A stretch of 64,000 nt of DNA, from IMG/VR virus record IMGVR_UViG_3300045125_000085, positions 1 to 64,000 of that record. One strand, given 5' to 3'. The DNA comes from a virus. The position numbers and the translations under genes are program-made. This document shows positions 46,608-57,329 of this stretch, in pieces. Below the pieces are notes generated by a model. It saw only the letters and a program-made list of their open reading frames with translations, ran no database searches and was not told the origin of the DNA. Positions within the stretch are counted from its first letter, which is position 1. Every line of letters starts with the position of its first letter.

Positions 46608-48310
46608 TCATACGGTCACGAGTACTGCAGCCGTCATGGCTAACTGTATATCACCCGCTGGTGACTCCTTGAACCAGCGTATCTTAAAGGTAGACTCATC
46701 CGTAGCCACCCAGGTCAACGTGATAGGCTTATTCCACTCATCGATAGACACGATCATGCGATTCAGTCCATCGATCAGCTCGAAGTGAGTAGGCTCTGGT
46801 GCCTTCAGTTCTACTTCAGGATTAAATAGCGGATACATGCGATAGTACACGCGCTCTAACCATAAGCTAAAGATAGTCTCGTTCGGACACAGCTTTCACG
46901 ATAGTAGGCGATCCAGGCGGACCAGGATTAAACTGCCTGACTAAGAAAGTCTGATCACCGTAATGCGGTAATCCCGTACCAGGCTCCGTCAGTACTGTCC
47001 ATGGCGTACTCAGTCCATTAGGCGGATGCTTTAAGACGATGTCGACCGACTGTACATGTACGAATGGTTTAAATGCACTCGATACATCACGCAGATTGAT
47101 ACTCACTGTCTTATGCTGGATATAGCCATATCCTGCTGGATCAAATACACCCGTCGCTTCAGATAGCTGGACTAGCTCAGTCACATCGAACATGACATTG
47201 CGGTCTAACGTGTACAGATACCACTGCAGTCTATAACCTACATAGTTACTGATATACACTGGGAAGACTAAGAGCTTTACGGTATATGAGTGGTTAGGGT
47301 TGATAGTCTGGATCTGGTAGGGCTCGGTCAGATACTTATTATCACCACTAGTAGCATGATAAGTGACTTCATTCGCACTGAGTCTATAGGCTAAAACGAG
47401 ATCATACTTTTGCCCAATGATAGTCGAGAGGTACTGATCTAAACCGTACAGTGAGAACTTACTACCATCTACAGGTAATCTAGCTGTATCACCATTGCTA
47501 TAATGCACGACCCCGATAGGATTCAGAGCACTGACTGGTACGTTGAGCGGGAAGCTGATGACACGATCTTCAGTAGCCGATAAGAATGGACACTCCAGAC
47601 TGATATGACTGATATAGCGCTGCGGTGCACTCAATGACCGAATGAAGCTAGTATTCTCTACCAATAACTGACGCTTACTGATGACATGGCCTTCGTCATT
47701 ATAACAGACTACCATCGCTAACTCACCATTCAGTAAGCTAGTATTAGTGTGACACACTGCTACTGTCTTGATAGCATAGTTCACCACACTGTCGATAGCG
47801 ACTAACTCTAAAGGTACGATATCAGTAATGAAAGCACCTGATGCGTCGTATAACCTAGAGATGATGTTAGCTGGATCTTTAGCATCTACACCACGAAAGA
47901 TCTTAGCATATTTAGCCATAGTCCCAGCTATCTTCAGTCTAGCATCTACCGCTAATACATGTGGTACTACTGTAGTATCGACATACAGTCTATACGTATC
48001 ACTAGGCGTACCTGGCCCTACTCCGAACAATACATCAGTAGGTGTCAAGCTATCATCGACTCTAGTCGGTCTTAATTCTTCTAAGCTAGGTAGCAATGTG
48101 ACTGGATCGATGCTATTCACTACAGAGACACTGTAGTAAGGTCTAGTGATATCGACGACTAAGTCGTTGACTTTAGGTACATACTTACACGACACCGATA
48201 CCACCTTGCCATATCTCATCTATATTCCATACTGTCCATCTGGTCTGACGGACGATAATAGGTACGATGCCGTCAGTCCCGACGACACCTAAGACTGTAG
48301 GATCAGTCAT
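46608..48310 (-). CDS. Virion structural protein (tail/baseplate region), about 567 residues
   Basis: ATG 48310 (MTDPTVLGVVGTDGIVPIIV) overlaps the previous stop (ATGA) and has GGAGTCTCCC in front. A break near 48220 leads to the long clean frame with YGKVVSVSCKYVPKVNDLVV, GNGAPGTPSDT-like loops (FGVGPGTPSDTYRLYVDTTV) and VHYSNGDTARLPVDGSKFSL; another near 46870 leads to FSLWLERVYYRMYPLFNPEV and the end AVLVTV. Strand-rich throughout, as in tail fibre or baseplate proteins. It lies between terminase and sheath, where phiKZ has its gp26-gp28 virion genes. The exact role is unknown. Confidence 0.6.
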
Positions 48311-50919
48311 GGGAGACTCCGATGCGGATCTAAAGTAATGAAAGGTGCCAGATCGACTTTATTCGGACAGTAGATCCGCACGACCTGATGGATAAAGCGA
48401 TACTGATAGAGATTCAGAGCGATAGTGCGATTGATGTTGATTGGATGGATCTCACGAAACGACTATCTGGCGGATGATCTACTTTAATAGGATCGAACCG
48501 TAACCAATCAGCATAGCGTTGACAGATAGCGATGACTTCCATATCAGTCATCTCACCTGAAAGCTCTATCGTCGGTAACTCTTCGCTATATAACTGAAAG
48601 ATCAGCTTGCATAGAAACGGACTGACGATAGCATAACGCTCAGGTATAGCCGCTAATCCTAAATCAGCTTGCGGATACTTGATACGTTAAGTACTGACTG
48701 ATAGCTCTATCTATACTCAGTGCCTGCTCATGCAGCTGGTAAGTATCATGAGCAGTGATAGGATCCATAGGCACGATGATCTCTTCTGATCACATACGGC
48801 TTACCATTAGTGACTGCTAAAGGATCTCTAGTCTTGAGCTCTTCAGCGAACCTGACTTGCTCAGCTAACTTGACTCTACCATCTACCACGATACGTTGTA
48901 CTGCATCATCTCTAAGATCATAGCGACGATTATACGACAGAGCACCATGCATGACATAACTGATATCAGCCGGATCAGCTACTTTGACATCTCTAGTCGT
49001 AAACCCAGTACAGCGTATATGGATCTGCTGCTCCGTCGTATTCGGATCAGCAGTCAGATAAGCTTTATTAGTAATGACGACTTCAGGAAAGTCTATAAAG
49101 TAGTCTAAGCCTTGGATCAAGCTCTTACCATTTAAGAAGATATCGATATTACCGTACGGTACGAGCAGGATATGGTTCTTAATACCATCGCCTCTATCTT
49201 CCATCGCTGATAATGGAAAGCGCATAGTGCCATCTATAGGTACGAATGCTAAGTCATACATCAGAAATGACTGATCCGAGCGTATGCATAGCAATTGATT
49301 CGGGGTACCGCTCTTGCCAAATCGCTTTACCATCTGCTACGTAGTAATCGTCACTATCTGTGATATCCTGCCAAGGCCCTCCCCAGTGAGCTACCCCATC
49401 ACTATCTCTACTGCGTACACCTAAGTATACTCGGTAATGACCACTCGTAGGTAATACAGCCTCATCTTTACCATAACTAGTAAAGGGCTGATAGCTACCT
49501 ACACCGTAAATACCTTCAATAAAGCGAGCAGTGAGATTATTTGCAGTATAAGCCCAACCACTATCATGCACATAAGCTCCAAGATAAAGTCCGTCTGCGT
49601 CGTATTCATAAATCGTGCCGCCGTAATGTAAACCTAAGGGTAATTCTACCGTGCCGGTAAGTACTGTCCATGTTTAAGACTAAAGGAGTACGTCCTATGA
49701 GCTGACTCAAAGCTCGATATCCATAAGCATCTTCGACTAAATCAGGAGTAATCTGATTAGCTAAATCTTGCATGATAGCCGTATAGCTACTTTGCTCTAA
49801 GTGATCAGCTTGCCAATTGACTACACCGCCATCCGTACCTAATAAAGCCGTGACGATCTCATTATCAGTCAGCTTGTACAGCTCATGGATACGATTCGTC
49901 TCATAGACTAAAGGTCTAGCATAACCACTATGACGTACATGCAGTCGTATCGCTAGATCTTCTAACCGTATCCCAGTCGTACCGTAGCGCTGCTGCATAG
50001 CCCGTACAAAGTACTGGACATTATTGACTGAGACGCTATAGTCCTGATGCGTCAGCATCCGTACTGCAGTAGGCTGATTACGATGATAGTACAGACCTTT
50101 CTTAGCATGGCTGCTACTATCGTCTACTATGTAGAAGTCTATGTCGTCATGATAGCGGATATAAGGACTACTAGTCTTAGGCGTATGTAACAGATACTTA
50201 CGCTGATTATCTAAGGTACTATCGAAGCTAGCGATATCACTCAGCTTAAAACTAATCGTCTCATAGACACTACTATCGTAGACATATTCGACACAGCTAC
50301 CTAGCGTCATAGTAGGTAAAGTCAAAGCTGGTACCCACTGACCATTGATATACGCAGTCGTCAGTCCAGGCTCTAATACCCATCTATCATACTCATGCTG
50401 AAAAGCTAGCATGTCGCCAGGATGCTTACAGATCAAGGTATTCGTGTGCAGTGCAGTCGGTCTATCATTTCTATCACTACTGAAGTAAGCATTCTGATAG
50501 ACTCTGAAGTATAAGTCACCTGCATAGCAGTCACTCATAGTAGCTACTACTCGTATCGCTAGTATCAGGTTATCATTTTCAGTCCAGCGATAATAGACAC
50601 TATCTTTAGGTAGCTGACGGCCATCTTCCGTATAGCACTCTAAATAAGTCGTACCACTATTAATAGAGTCTTTAATAGTAGTCCAGCTATCATTACCTAC
50701 ATGCAGTATGTCGACGATCTCATCAGGGCAATAGCCTATTTGAAATAAGTGATAGTTGTCGACTATACTCGGTAAAGCTATCCATTGCTTATGGATGGGA
50801 TACCTGACTCGTGCACCCACTGCAGGTGATAATCGAGCAGGCTTAAAGATATATTGGCGATCTTGCTCAGGATTACACCACACATGACGTATGGCGTGTT
50901 GGACGAGCCAGTGTGACAT
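48307..50919 (-). CDS. Large virion structural protein, about 870 residues, frameshifted
   Basis: MSHWLVQHAIRHVWCNPEQD starts the long 49606-50919 frame, which has GNDSWTTIKDSINSGTTYLE and YHDDIDFYIVDDSSSHAKKG. It continues in other frames: YGVGSYQPFTSYGKDEAVLP, GPWQDITDSDDYYVADGKA, then NIDIFLNGKSLIQGLDYFID and DAVQRIVVDGRVKLAEQVRF, and finally SGEMTDMEVIAICQRYADW to HRSLP at TGA 48307. NGKSLIQGLDYFID has the look of the NG..L..GxDY repeats of fibre-type proteins. Tail spike, fibre or baseplate part; unassigned. Confidence 0.6.
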
Positions 50920-50930
50920 GAGGATACCTA

Positions 50931-51944
50931 TTATAATTCGACGGCAGCTAATGCCTCTAGGGCAGAGGCGATACCACTTCTACGATCTCGATCTGCTTCT
51001 AAGTAGTTGTCTTGAAACAGAGCCATCGCGTTGATGAAATCAGTACGACTACTACCTTTAATATAGCGTTCAGCTAACTTAGCTATGACTGAATTCCTAT
51101 ACGTACGCTCTTGTAAAGCATGGTAAACTATAGTAGTCCAAGTAGGTGGATGCTCTAAAGCCATCGCTAAGATCTCTTTAGCATTCAGCCCAAACCAACT
51201 CTGTCCAGTCAGCGTGATTAAAATGCCTGCATTAAACTTCTCTAAACGAATGTTCTGCAGCAAGTTTTTCACCGCTTCGCAGTATAAATCCAAAGTACCC
51301 AGAGGCATACTTTTGATCTCAGAAACTAGCGAATTTACTAAGGTCCCAGGGGCAGGGGTCGCTTTAATGATATGAATTACGGCTGCCTGCGCAGTATCGT
51401 CATCCAGTTGGGGTGACTCTTGGAACAATGATTGGTAGTGCATATAACTCAAGCAGAACAATGCGACTTGATCTCTAGGATCTAATGCGTATTGTCTGCT
51501 GATGAGTTCACTGAGCCATCCGGCATAGACCGTAGCAGCACCTGTAAATTGGTTCTGCATCGGTCTAGCTCCGCCAGTCAGCCAGGCTAAGTTTAATACT
51601 AGACGAGTCTTCGCTAAAGAAAACTCCGTCATATTACGTATCGCTGGTGTCGGCGACCACGCATCGTCGAGACGATCTTTGCGGACAAAGGGCCTAATGT
51701 CCGCACAAAGAAAATCATACCCTCGCGTCCCAGTGACTAGCAGTGGGTGTGCAAATAAAGGAATGTTCGACTCGGAGGTCAGTGCGCCGGTCACCACCAG
51801 CGGGCGTATATCTAACGTGGTGATGATATCTAGGTGCTGGTTGTACAGCATATCTTTGATACAGGCTTCTTTTATAGCCCTCTCGACAGGCTTCACGACC
51901 AAACTAGATCCGATTGTGGTTTCGTAACTGGTTCGAAAAAACAT
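50931..51944 (-). CDS. Conserved virion protein, 337 residues, intact
   Basis: ATG 51944 (MFFRTSYETTIGSSLVVKPV) follows AAGAGGCATACCGT and is preferred over 51965. Helical: RAIKEACIKDMLYNQHLDII, EFSLAKTRLVLNLAWLTGGA, AVKNLLQNIRLEKFNAGILI and SGIASALEALAAVEL. The frame is unbroken. It is the first gene of the minus operon that diverges from the tail sheath, in the place of the phiKZ gp28 region. Probably a virion protein. The 190-base gap to the sheath must hold two divergent late promoters; no early motif is seen. Confidence 0.6.
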   Translation of the reverse strand: MFFRTSYETTIGSSLVVKPVERAIKEACIKDMLYNQHLDIITTLDIRPLVVTGALTSESNIPLFAHPLLVTGTRGYDFLCADIRPFVRKDRLDDAWSPTPAIRNMTEFSLAKTRLVLNLAWLTGGARPMQNQFTGAATVYAGWLSELISRQYALDPRDQVALFCLSYMHYQSLFQESPQLDDDTAQAAVIHIIKATPAPGTLVNSLVSEIKSMPLGTLDLYCEAVKNLLQNIRLEKFNAGILITLTGQSWFGLNAKEILAMALEHPPTWTTIVYHALQERTYRNSVIAKLAERYIKGSSRTDFINAMALFQDNYLEADRDRRSGIASALEALAAVEL

Positions 51945-52139
51945 ACGGTATGCCTCTTTTTGCATGTATAATGCATGACTATATTAAAACGCTATAGGTG
52001 CTTTTGCTAGCACCGATACCCACTCAAAGCATTAGCCGTGCGGTATTCCAGCTATTTTTTTATGTCGTCTTGGTAAAAAGTAGCACACCGACGAGACGCT
52101 TTCGGCCTGATTGTTTTTCTTATCCCCCTTGAGGTCAAC

Positions 52140-54221
52140 ATGGCATCTATATATCTCATCAATGCCGCACCCATGGTGCAGCAACTGGGTACTCGGGATT
52201 TGAGTACCGTCCAGGTCCCACGTGAGCCCGAACAATATGCGCAGCATTTACCGAAATGCTTTCTGTTTGCCCAATCAGGACCGTTGACGCCTCAACTCGT
52301 ATCCGGTGCTGAAGCAGAACGCATGTACGGTACCAAGACGTTTGATCTGCGTAGCAAATTCGCTACTCATCAAACCGTCTTTACCAAGCTCATGTTTGCA
52401 GAAGATAACAACGTCATGGTCCAACGTGTCATCTCTGATGATGCGGGTCCTGAAGCGAATGTTTTGCTGTCCTTAGACGTACTGCCGACTAAAGTCGATT
52501 TGTACGAACGTGATCCGTCTGGCTTGATCAAGCTGGATGCGATGGGTGCACCGATTAAGAAAGGGACTGCAGATGGCTTTAAAGTCATGTGGGTCACTAG
52601 CCATATCAGCAATAAAGCTAATATCGGTAACTTCGGTCAAGCCGCAGTAGTCGCTGGCTCACAGACTGATCCAGTCTCAGGTGCTCAGTCACAGCGCTAT
52701 CCTATCTTTGAATTTAAAGCTTCATTCTTAGGTGAATCTGGCAATGACGGTGGTCTGCGTATCTGGGCTCCTACGCTCGATACTGAAGCCAATATGCCGA
52801 CTGCCATGATGGCTAAGGAACGTGCTTATCCTTATTATGTCAGTATGATCCGTAGGCCGGATTCGTCCAGCTCACCGAAAGTCGTGCAGACCCAGATGGG
52901 TGATCAGTACGTCTCAGTAGTGCTGAAAGAAGGCGTGATCGATCCGATTACTGATCGTGAAATGTTCATGGGCGATATCCTGCTGAACAACTATCAGAAC
53001 GTCACTGATCCTGCTTATCCGAAAGTATTCGGTGACTTCAGCACGATGGCGATCTATGAAGAAAACCTGGCTGAGCTTGCTGGAACAGTTCCATGCGGCT
53101 GAAACGCCGTATATCGATCTGTTCTCAGACTTCACTAGCGATATTGGCAGACATCCATCTGTTCAACATCATTTCAGGCGTATCTAGCCAGAACGTACCT
53201 TACCATACTTTCCAGTTGGTAGATGGTGCTGGTAGCATTCGTCCGACTCAGTTCTCTAACATCTTTGCAGCTGGTGGCAGCGATGGCACCATCAGCAATG
53301 CCGTGTTAGGTGACTTAGTCAAGAACTACATGCTGGGCTACTTAGATCCGAATAGCGAACTGCAAGAACTGGCTCTGAACATCGAATCCATTATCTACGA
53401 TACTGGCTTCCCGTTACAGACTAAGTATGCCCTGGCTAATATCATCGGTCTGCGTAAAGATACCTTCGTAGTATTGGGTACTTACGATGTCGATGGTCCG
53501 GTCATGACGCAGTCAGAAGAACATTCTGTCGCTGTAGCGCTGCGTACTCGTCTGCAGATGTTCCCTGAATCTGATTACTTCGGTACGCCGGTCATGCGTG
53601 GCATGATCGTAGGTCGCAGTGGTACTTTACGGAATAGCCAGTATAAAGGCAGACTGCCGTTGACGTTTGAAGTAGGTATCAAAGCTGCACGCTACATGGG
53701 TGCTGGTGATGGTCGCTGGAAGAACGGTCGTAACTTTGATGGTGCGCCTGGATCAGTCGTAGAAAACATGACTGATATCTCGATCACTTGGGTGCCGACG
53801 ACTGTACGTAACAAGAATTGGAGCGTAGGTCTGAACTGGGTACAAGCGTTTGATCGTCGTAGCTTCTTCTTCCCTGCGTTGAAGACTGTATACAACGATG
53901 ATATGTCTGTACTGAACAGCTTCATTACGGCTATGGCTATCTGTACTTTGAACAAGGTCACTGCAGCCGCATGGCGTCAGTTCTCTGGCGTATCTGGTAT
54001 CAGCAATGGCTTGTTGATTGATCGCACTAATGCTTTCATTAAGTCACAGACCCAGGGTCGTTTTGATGAGTCGCTTTGTGATTGAACCGGCTGCCTTCTT
54101 CACCGATACCGATGTACTGAATGGCTTTAGCTGGACAGTCCCAGTCAAGATCTATGCTAACAACATGAAGACTGTAATGACTTCTTATGTTGAAGCTTAT
54201 CGTGCCGGTGGTACGGCTTAA
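52140..54221 (+). CDS. Tail sheath protein (phiKZ gp29-like), two frameshifts
   Basis: The contractile outer tail tube. Starts MASIYLINAAPMVQQLGTRD with CCCTTGAGGTCAAC upstream. The first frame has FAQSGPLTPQLVSGAEAERM, which fits the N-terminal sheath domain entry, and FKASFLGESGNDGGLRIWAP. Near 53080 a single extra T (GAGCTTGCTGG instead of GAGCTGCTGG) breaks AELLEQFH; a second break near 53140 leads to ADIHLFNIISGVSSQNVPYH. The long third frame contains IVGRSGTLRNSQYKGRLPLT, and a last shift near 54060 gives RFVIEPAAFFTDTDVLNGFS. Composite 693 residues, close to the recalled length of gp29. The next gene is the tube. Confidence 0.85.
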
Positions 54222-54241
54222 CCCTTACCGGAGTATAAATT

Positions 54242-55299
54242 ATGTCACGTATAACTAATGCCATTATTGGCCAATACATCGAGCATGGGCTCAATGGCAC
54301 GACCGCACCCATGTTGGACTTCTCCTACGGCGGTCAGCATGGCTATTCACCTAATCTAGTCGAATGGGTTTCTAACCAAGCCTATATTCGTCGTAACCTG
54401 ATTTGCATTCTGTTAGAAGCACCAGGTTTCTTTCAATTAATGCAGGATCCTACTGTCTGGGTACGTTCTTTGAAATCATTTGGTAGAGTTACATGCTCGT
54501 ACTATCGAAGGTTTTAATGCAGCTCTGACATGTAGAATTCGCCGAACATCCGGTCGGTGGCGCCGGTGAACTCCAGCAAGAAGTCACTGATGTCAAGCGG
54601 GCTCGTACTGAACCAGTATTTGGCTTTGTCGAAAAATACGGTCGCCCTATTCAGACTTTCTTAGAAATGTGGATACGCTACGGCATGATGGATCCGGATG
54701 CTAAGATCGCACTGGCTGGTACTTTAACAGGTACTGGTACTACTGCTACCAGAGGCACTTATACAGGGCAAAACGGCAGGTACTTTATCTGCAGTTAATG
54801 GACGCCCCAGCTGATATTCTGGCAGATTGGTCTACTATGACTTGTTTGTTTATTGAGCCTGATAACTTACATCGTCGCGTAGTGAAGGCTTGGGTCACGA
54901 CGAACATGATGCCTAAGGAAACAGGACCAATCGAAGGCAAACGTGATTTGACCTCAGCTTCTGAATTGCTAGAACTGTCTATTCCGTTTACCGGTATCAG
55001 TCAGTATGGCTTAGGTGTAAACAAATTAGCCCAAGCTATTTTAAATAACATCAACGTCACTAATGCGGTACCGTTCCTGCACAAGGCATTTATTAACACC
55101 GCTGATAGTAACGTAGCTAGTTTGAGCTACAACTTACGCTGCTGATAATTATACTGCCACGTATACTGCAGTAGATAATCGCGGTTACTTCAACAATGCT
55201 GAAAATAATGCCGGTGTGAGAGTCAGTGGTGAGAAGTCAGTTGATGCCACTACACCCGATGCCACTACACCTGACGCCACTACACTCCTCCTAACTTAA
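54242..55299 (+). CDS. Tail tube protein (phiKZ gp30-like), frameshifted
   Basis: Twenty bases after the sheath stop, with CCGGAGTATAAATT before MSRITNAIIGQYIEHGLNGT. Frames join as TVWVRSLKSFG, VEFAEHPVGGAGEL, RTEPVFGFVEKYGRPIQTFL and then LADWSTMTCLFIEPDNLHRR and SIPFTGISQYGLGVNKLAQA. After a break near 55140 it ends with three DATTP-type repeats and TLLLT at TAA. About 350 residues. SIPFTGISQYGLGV and CLFIEPDN are typical of the hydrophobic barrel strands of tube proteins. Identification rests on synteny with the sheath. Confidence 0.8.
55238..55284 (+). repeat. Three 15-bp tandem repeats in the tail tube C-terminus
   Basis: GATGCCACTACACCC, GATGCCACTACACCT and GACGCCACTACAC encode DATTP, DATTP, DATT. 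A small in-frame expansion is likely. Confidence 0.7.
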
Positions 55300-55320
55300 T
55301 AATATCTAATATTTTCTAAA

Positions 55321-55343
55321 GCCCTGGCCGGTAAAGCCAGGGC
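55321..55343 (+). terminator. Terminator of the sheath-tube unit
   Basis: GCCCTGGC/GCCAGGGC followed by TTTATG. Confidence 0.6.
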
Positions 55344-55380
55344 TTTATGCCGCGTAGCTGAAAAAAGAAAGACGGCATAA

Positions 55381-55404
55381 AGGGTGCAGCTTTCGCCACA
55401 CCCT
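55381..55404 (-). terminator. Terminator of gene 55459-55758
   Basis: AGGGTG-GGC/GC-CACCCT type stem with TTATGCCGTCTTTCTTTTTT on the minus side. Confidence 0.55.
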
Positions 55405-55458
55405 AGTGAGCTAGAGGATTATCTTAAGGAAAACGCCAAGTGTAACATTGCATTCATG

Positions 55459-55758
55459 TTATCCATCCTTACTTTGTCTATAGACCGATAGACGCATAAG
55501 AGCTTCTCCCAGTCGATTTGTTTGAGCGGGCTGTCTGTCAAAGATGATATTGCCGTTGTCTCTTACCTCGATGACGACTTCGCCATCTTCACGTTTCTCC
55601 ACGATGATCTCCATGCCGTCCTTAGCATAGACGACGAGATTCTGAATCTCATCGTCACCGGTCGCCAGCCGAGCTAACTCAGCGATTGTAGTTTCTGGGA
55701 CATCCATCACGTTCCAGTCGTCCAAAACCAAATCGGTAGTGAGCGTAACTTTGCTCAT
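55459..55758 (-). CDS. Unknown small acidic protein, 99 residues
   Basis: MSKVTLTTDLVLDDWNVMDV to RLSVYRQSKDG, intact, with ACGAGGTAAATATAA upstream. The strands NLVVYAKDGMEIIVEKREDG and EVVIEVRDNGNIIFDRQP form a likely beta-hairpin. One-gene unit between two hairpins, with no clear early promoter. Not recognised. Confidence 0.6.
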   Translation of the reverse strand: MSKVTLTTDLVLDDWNVMDVPETTIAELARLATGDDEIQNLVVYAKDGMEIIVEKREDGEVVIEVRDNGNIIFDRQPAQTNRLGEALMRLSVYRQSKDG

Positions 55759-55785
55759 TTATATTTACCTCGTTAGTATTGTAGA

Positions 55786-55824
55786 GCATATAGCCTACTG
55801 CACTAGATGTACAGTAGGCTATGC
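55786..55824 (-). terminator. Terminator of gene 55835-56307
   Basis: GCATATAGCCTACTG pairs with CAGTAGGCTATGC. Confidence 0.65.
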
Positions 55825-55834
55825 ATGATTAGCT

Positions 55835-56307
55835 TTAAGCTTTTGCCAGTTCTTCCATCTGGCTAGAAATCAGATCACGTACTGACTTCAGTTGACCTGC
55901 GTTCTTACCGGCTCTAGTTTCAAACGTGGTGCTGATCACACCGTGCTTGGTGACTTCAGCACCGTCACCAGCCAGTCTATTCGGGTAAGTGCGGCTACGA
56001 TCCCAAGTATGAGAGATCGTGTCCTTATGGCCGCCACGCAGGCTCAGGCTCGCATTAGCGAACCCAGCTATCCGACTGTGCTGCCTGATTAGCCATCTGA
56101 CCAAAGAGCATGTGCTGACGCTGCTACGAAGTCAGCATCGTAGTTCTTGATCACTTCTACCGTTTCAGGCTTTACACCTTCCGGTAAGTTAGCGTCGTAC
56201 AGACTAGTCTCACTCTTTTCCTTAGCTACTCCAGTCTTGGTATCCAAATCCAAGCCTTCCATAATCTTGGTGCTCAAAGAAAGTACGCTGTCAGTAATCT
56301 TGCTCAT
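55835..56307 (-). CDS. Conserved phage protein, about 157 residues, one frameshift
   Basis: ATG 56307 (MSKITDSVLSLSTKIMEGLD) lies behind AAGAGGAGATAAAACC. The frame breaks near 56090 and continues GGHKDTISHTWDRSRTYPNR, EVTKHGVISTTFETRAGKNA and SQMEELAKA. The RTYPN..GD..EVTKHGV..T..E.RAGKN.GQLK pattern is one I associate with small conserved phiKZ-group proteins, but no function is known to me. It has an early-type promoter and its own terminator. Confidence 0.6.
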
Positions 56308-56432
56308 GGTTTTATCTCCTCTTACGGGATTAGCGGTGGTGTAGTTAAGATCCATACAGTGTCCACCGATCACACTGCTAGATTCAAAGCATACGGTGCA
56401 AACCTTATTTTTACACCGAGCAGGTAAGCTCA

Positions 56433-56460
56433 TTAGTACTATATGAGCCTGAAAACATTT
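56433..56460 (-). promoter_or_regulatory. Early-type promoter for gene 55835-56307
   Basis: Minus strand TTTGCAAATGTTTTCAGGC then TCATATAGTACTAATGAGC, with two extra bases inside the core. Confidence 0.55.
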
Positions 56461-56467
56461 GCAAACG

Positions 56468-56508
56468 GCATAGACGCTAGACGGATAGTCCGTCTAGCGT
56501 CTTATGCT
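56468..56508 (-). terminator. Terminator of the prohead protease gene
   Basis: GCATA-GACGCTAGACGGA/TCCGTCTAGCGTC-TTATGC, 13-bp core, overlapping the stop at 56508. Confidence 0.75.
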
Positions 56509-57299
56509 CACCAGCTTTTATACTTCGGTGCTTTCTTGCTATCCATAGCTTGGACTATTTGCCGTAAGTCCGCATACACATCCTGGTGCTCCATAGCCCA
56601 CTGACCCGTAGGACGTGAGATCAGTTGTTCTAACTGATGCCTAGTAATGACCTGATCGTAGAGCGGATCTAGTATCGGTACTTCAGTCGGTTGTTTAGCT
56701 TCTAATGCAGGAGCATCCCACTGATTAGCGATACTGATACCGGGCTCATTGACCCAATCAAACGTCTGGATAAAGACTAGCGTACGATGATTGACTCTAC
56801 CGACTCTAGTATCTCTAGTCAAAGCTCTGATAGAGAAGCAGACGTTCTCATTCGGATTACTTAAAGCAGCTTCTAAGGCAGGGCCTTTAGCTCCAGATGG
56901 CTTTAATTTAGCCATGATAGGTACGATGCCAGGATTAGTACTCGTACCTACACCAGGCTTATAGTCAGGATCGAGCCAGATCTCTTTAAAATGTACACAG
57001 ACATTAGGCTCGTCTATGCTACAGACTCTATCCATAAAGGCAGTAGCTGACATACCTGGAGTAGGTTTAGGATGCCCTACCTCACCTTTCAGACAGCCAT
57101 TCTGGATCCTACGCATAAAGCTACTAGACGATTCAAACAACTGTTTAGCGCCATCTAAGACGTAGAACTCCCCAGCTGAGTTAAATGCATTTAACCCACC
57201 GACTATCATCGTCCTATAGCCATCGGCATCAGGGACGATCACACCCTGCTTGCCCTTACTGCTTAACTTAGTAGCAGTGAATTTAATTAAGCTCGCCAT
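56508..57299 (-). CDS. Prohead core protease (phiKZ gp175-like)
   Basis: Cleaves scaffold and capsid proteins during head maturation. LKGEVGHPKPTPGMSA has the GE.GHP motif with the catalytic His of the T4 gp21/gp175 family, and NVCFSIRALTRDTRVGR carries the serine in the FSIRA position where the family has SSR/SIR. An intact 263-codon frame, MASLIKFTATKLSSKGKQGV to SKKAPKYKSW, close to the gp175 length. The C-terminus PTGQWAMEHQDVYADLRQIV could be removed by self-cleavage. It ends the operon with 57330-59538, in front of the virion polymerase beta gene, as in phiKZ gp175-gp178. Confidence 0.85.
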   Translation of the reverse strand: MASLIKFTATKLSSKGKQGVIVPDADGYRTMIVGGLNAFNSAGEFYVLDGAKQLFESSSSFMRRIQNGCLKGEVGHPKPTPGMSATAFMDRVCSIDEPNVCVHFKEIWLDPDYKPGVGTSTNPGIVPIMAKLKPSGAKGPALEAALSNPNENVCFSIRALTRDTRVGRVNHRTLVFIQTFDWVNEPGISIANQWDAPALEAKQPTEVPILDPLYDQVITRHQLEQLISRPTGQWAMEHQDVYADLRQIVQAMDSKKAPKYKSW

Positions 57300-57329
57300 G
57301 ATTCGACTCCACTAGGCTCTGATGAGCTG

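Noticed and set aside
46867-48219. Treating this long ORF as a complete gene starting MRYGKVVSV.
   Set aside because: An ATG at 48310 with a ribosome site overlaps the upstream stop and joins it after one frame break, giving a better N-terminus.
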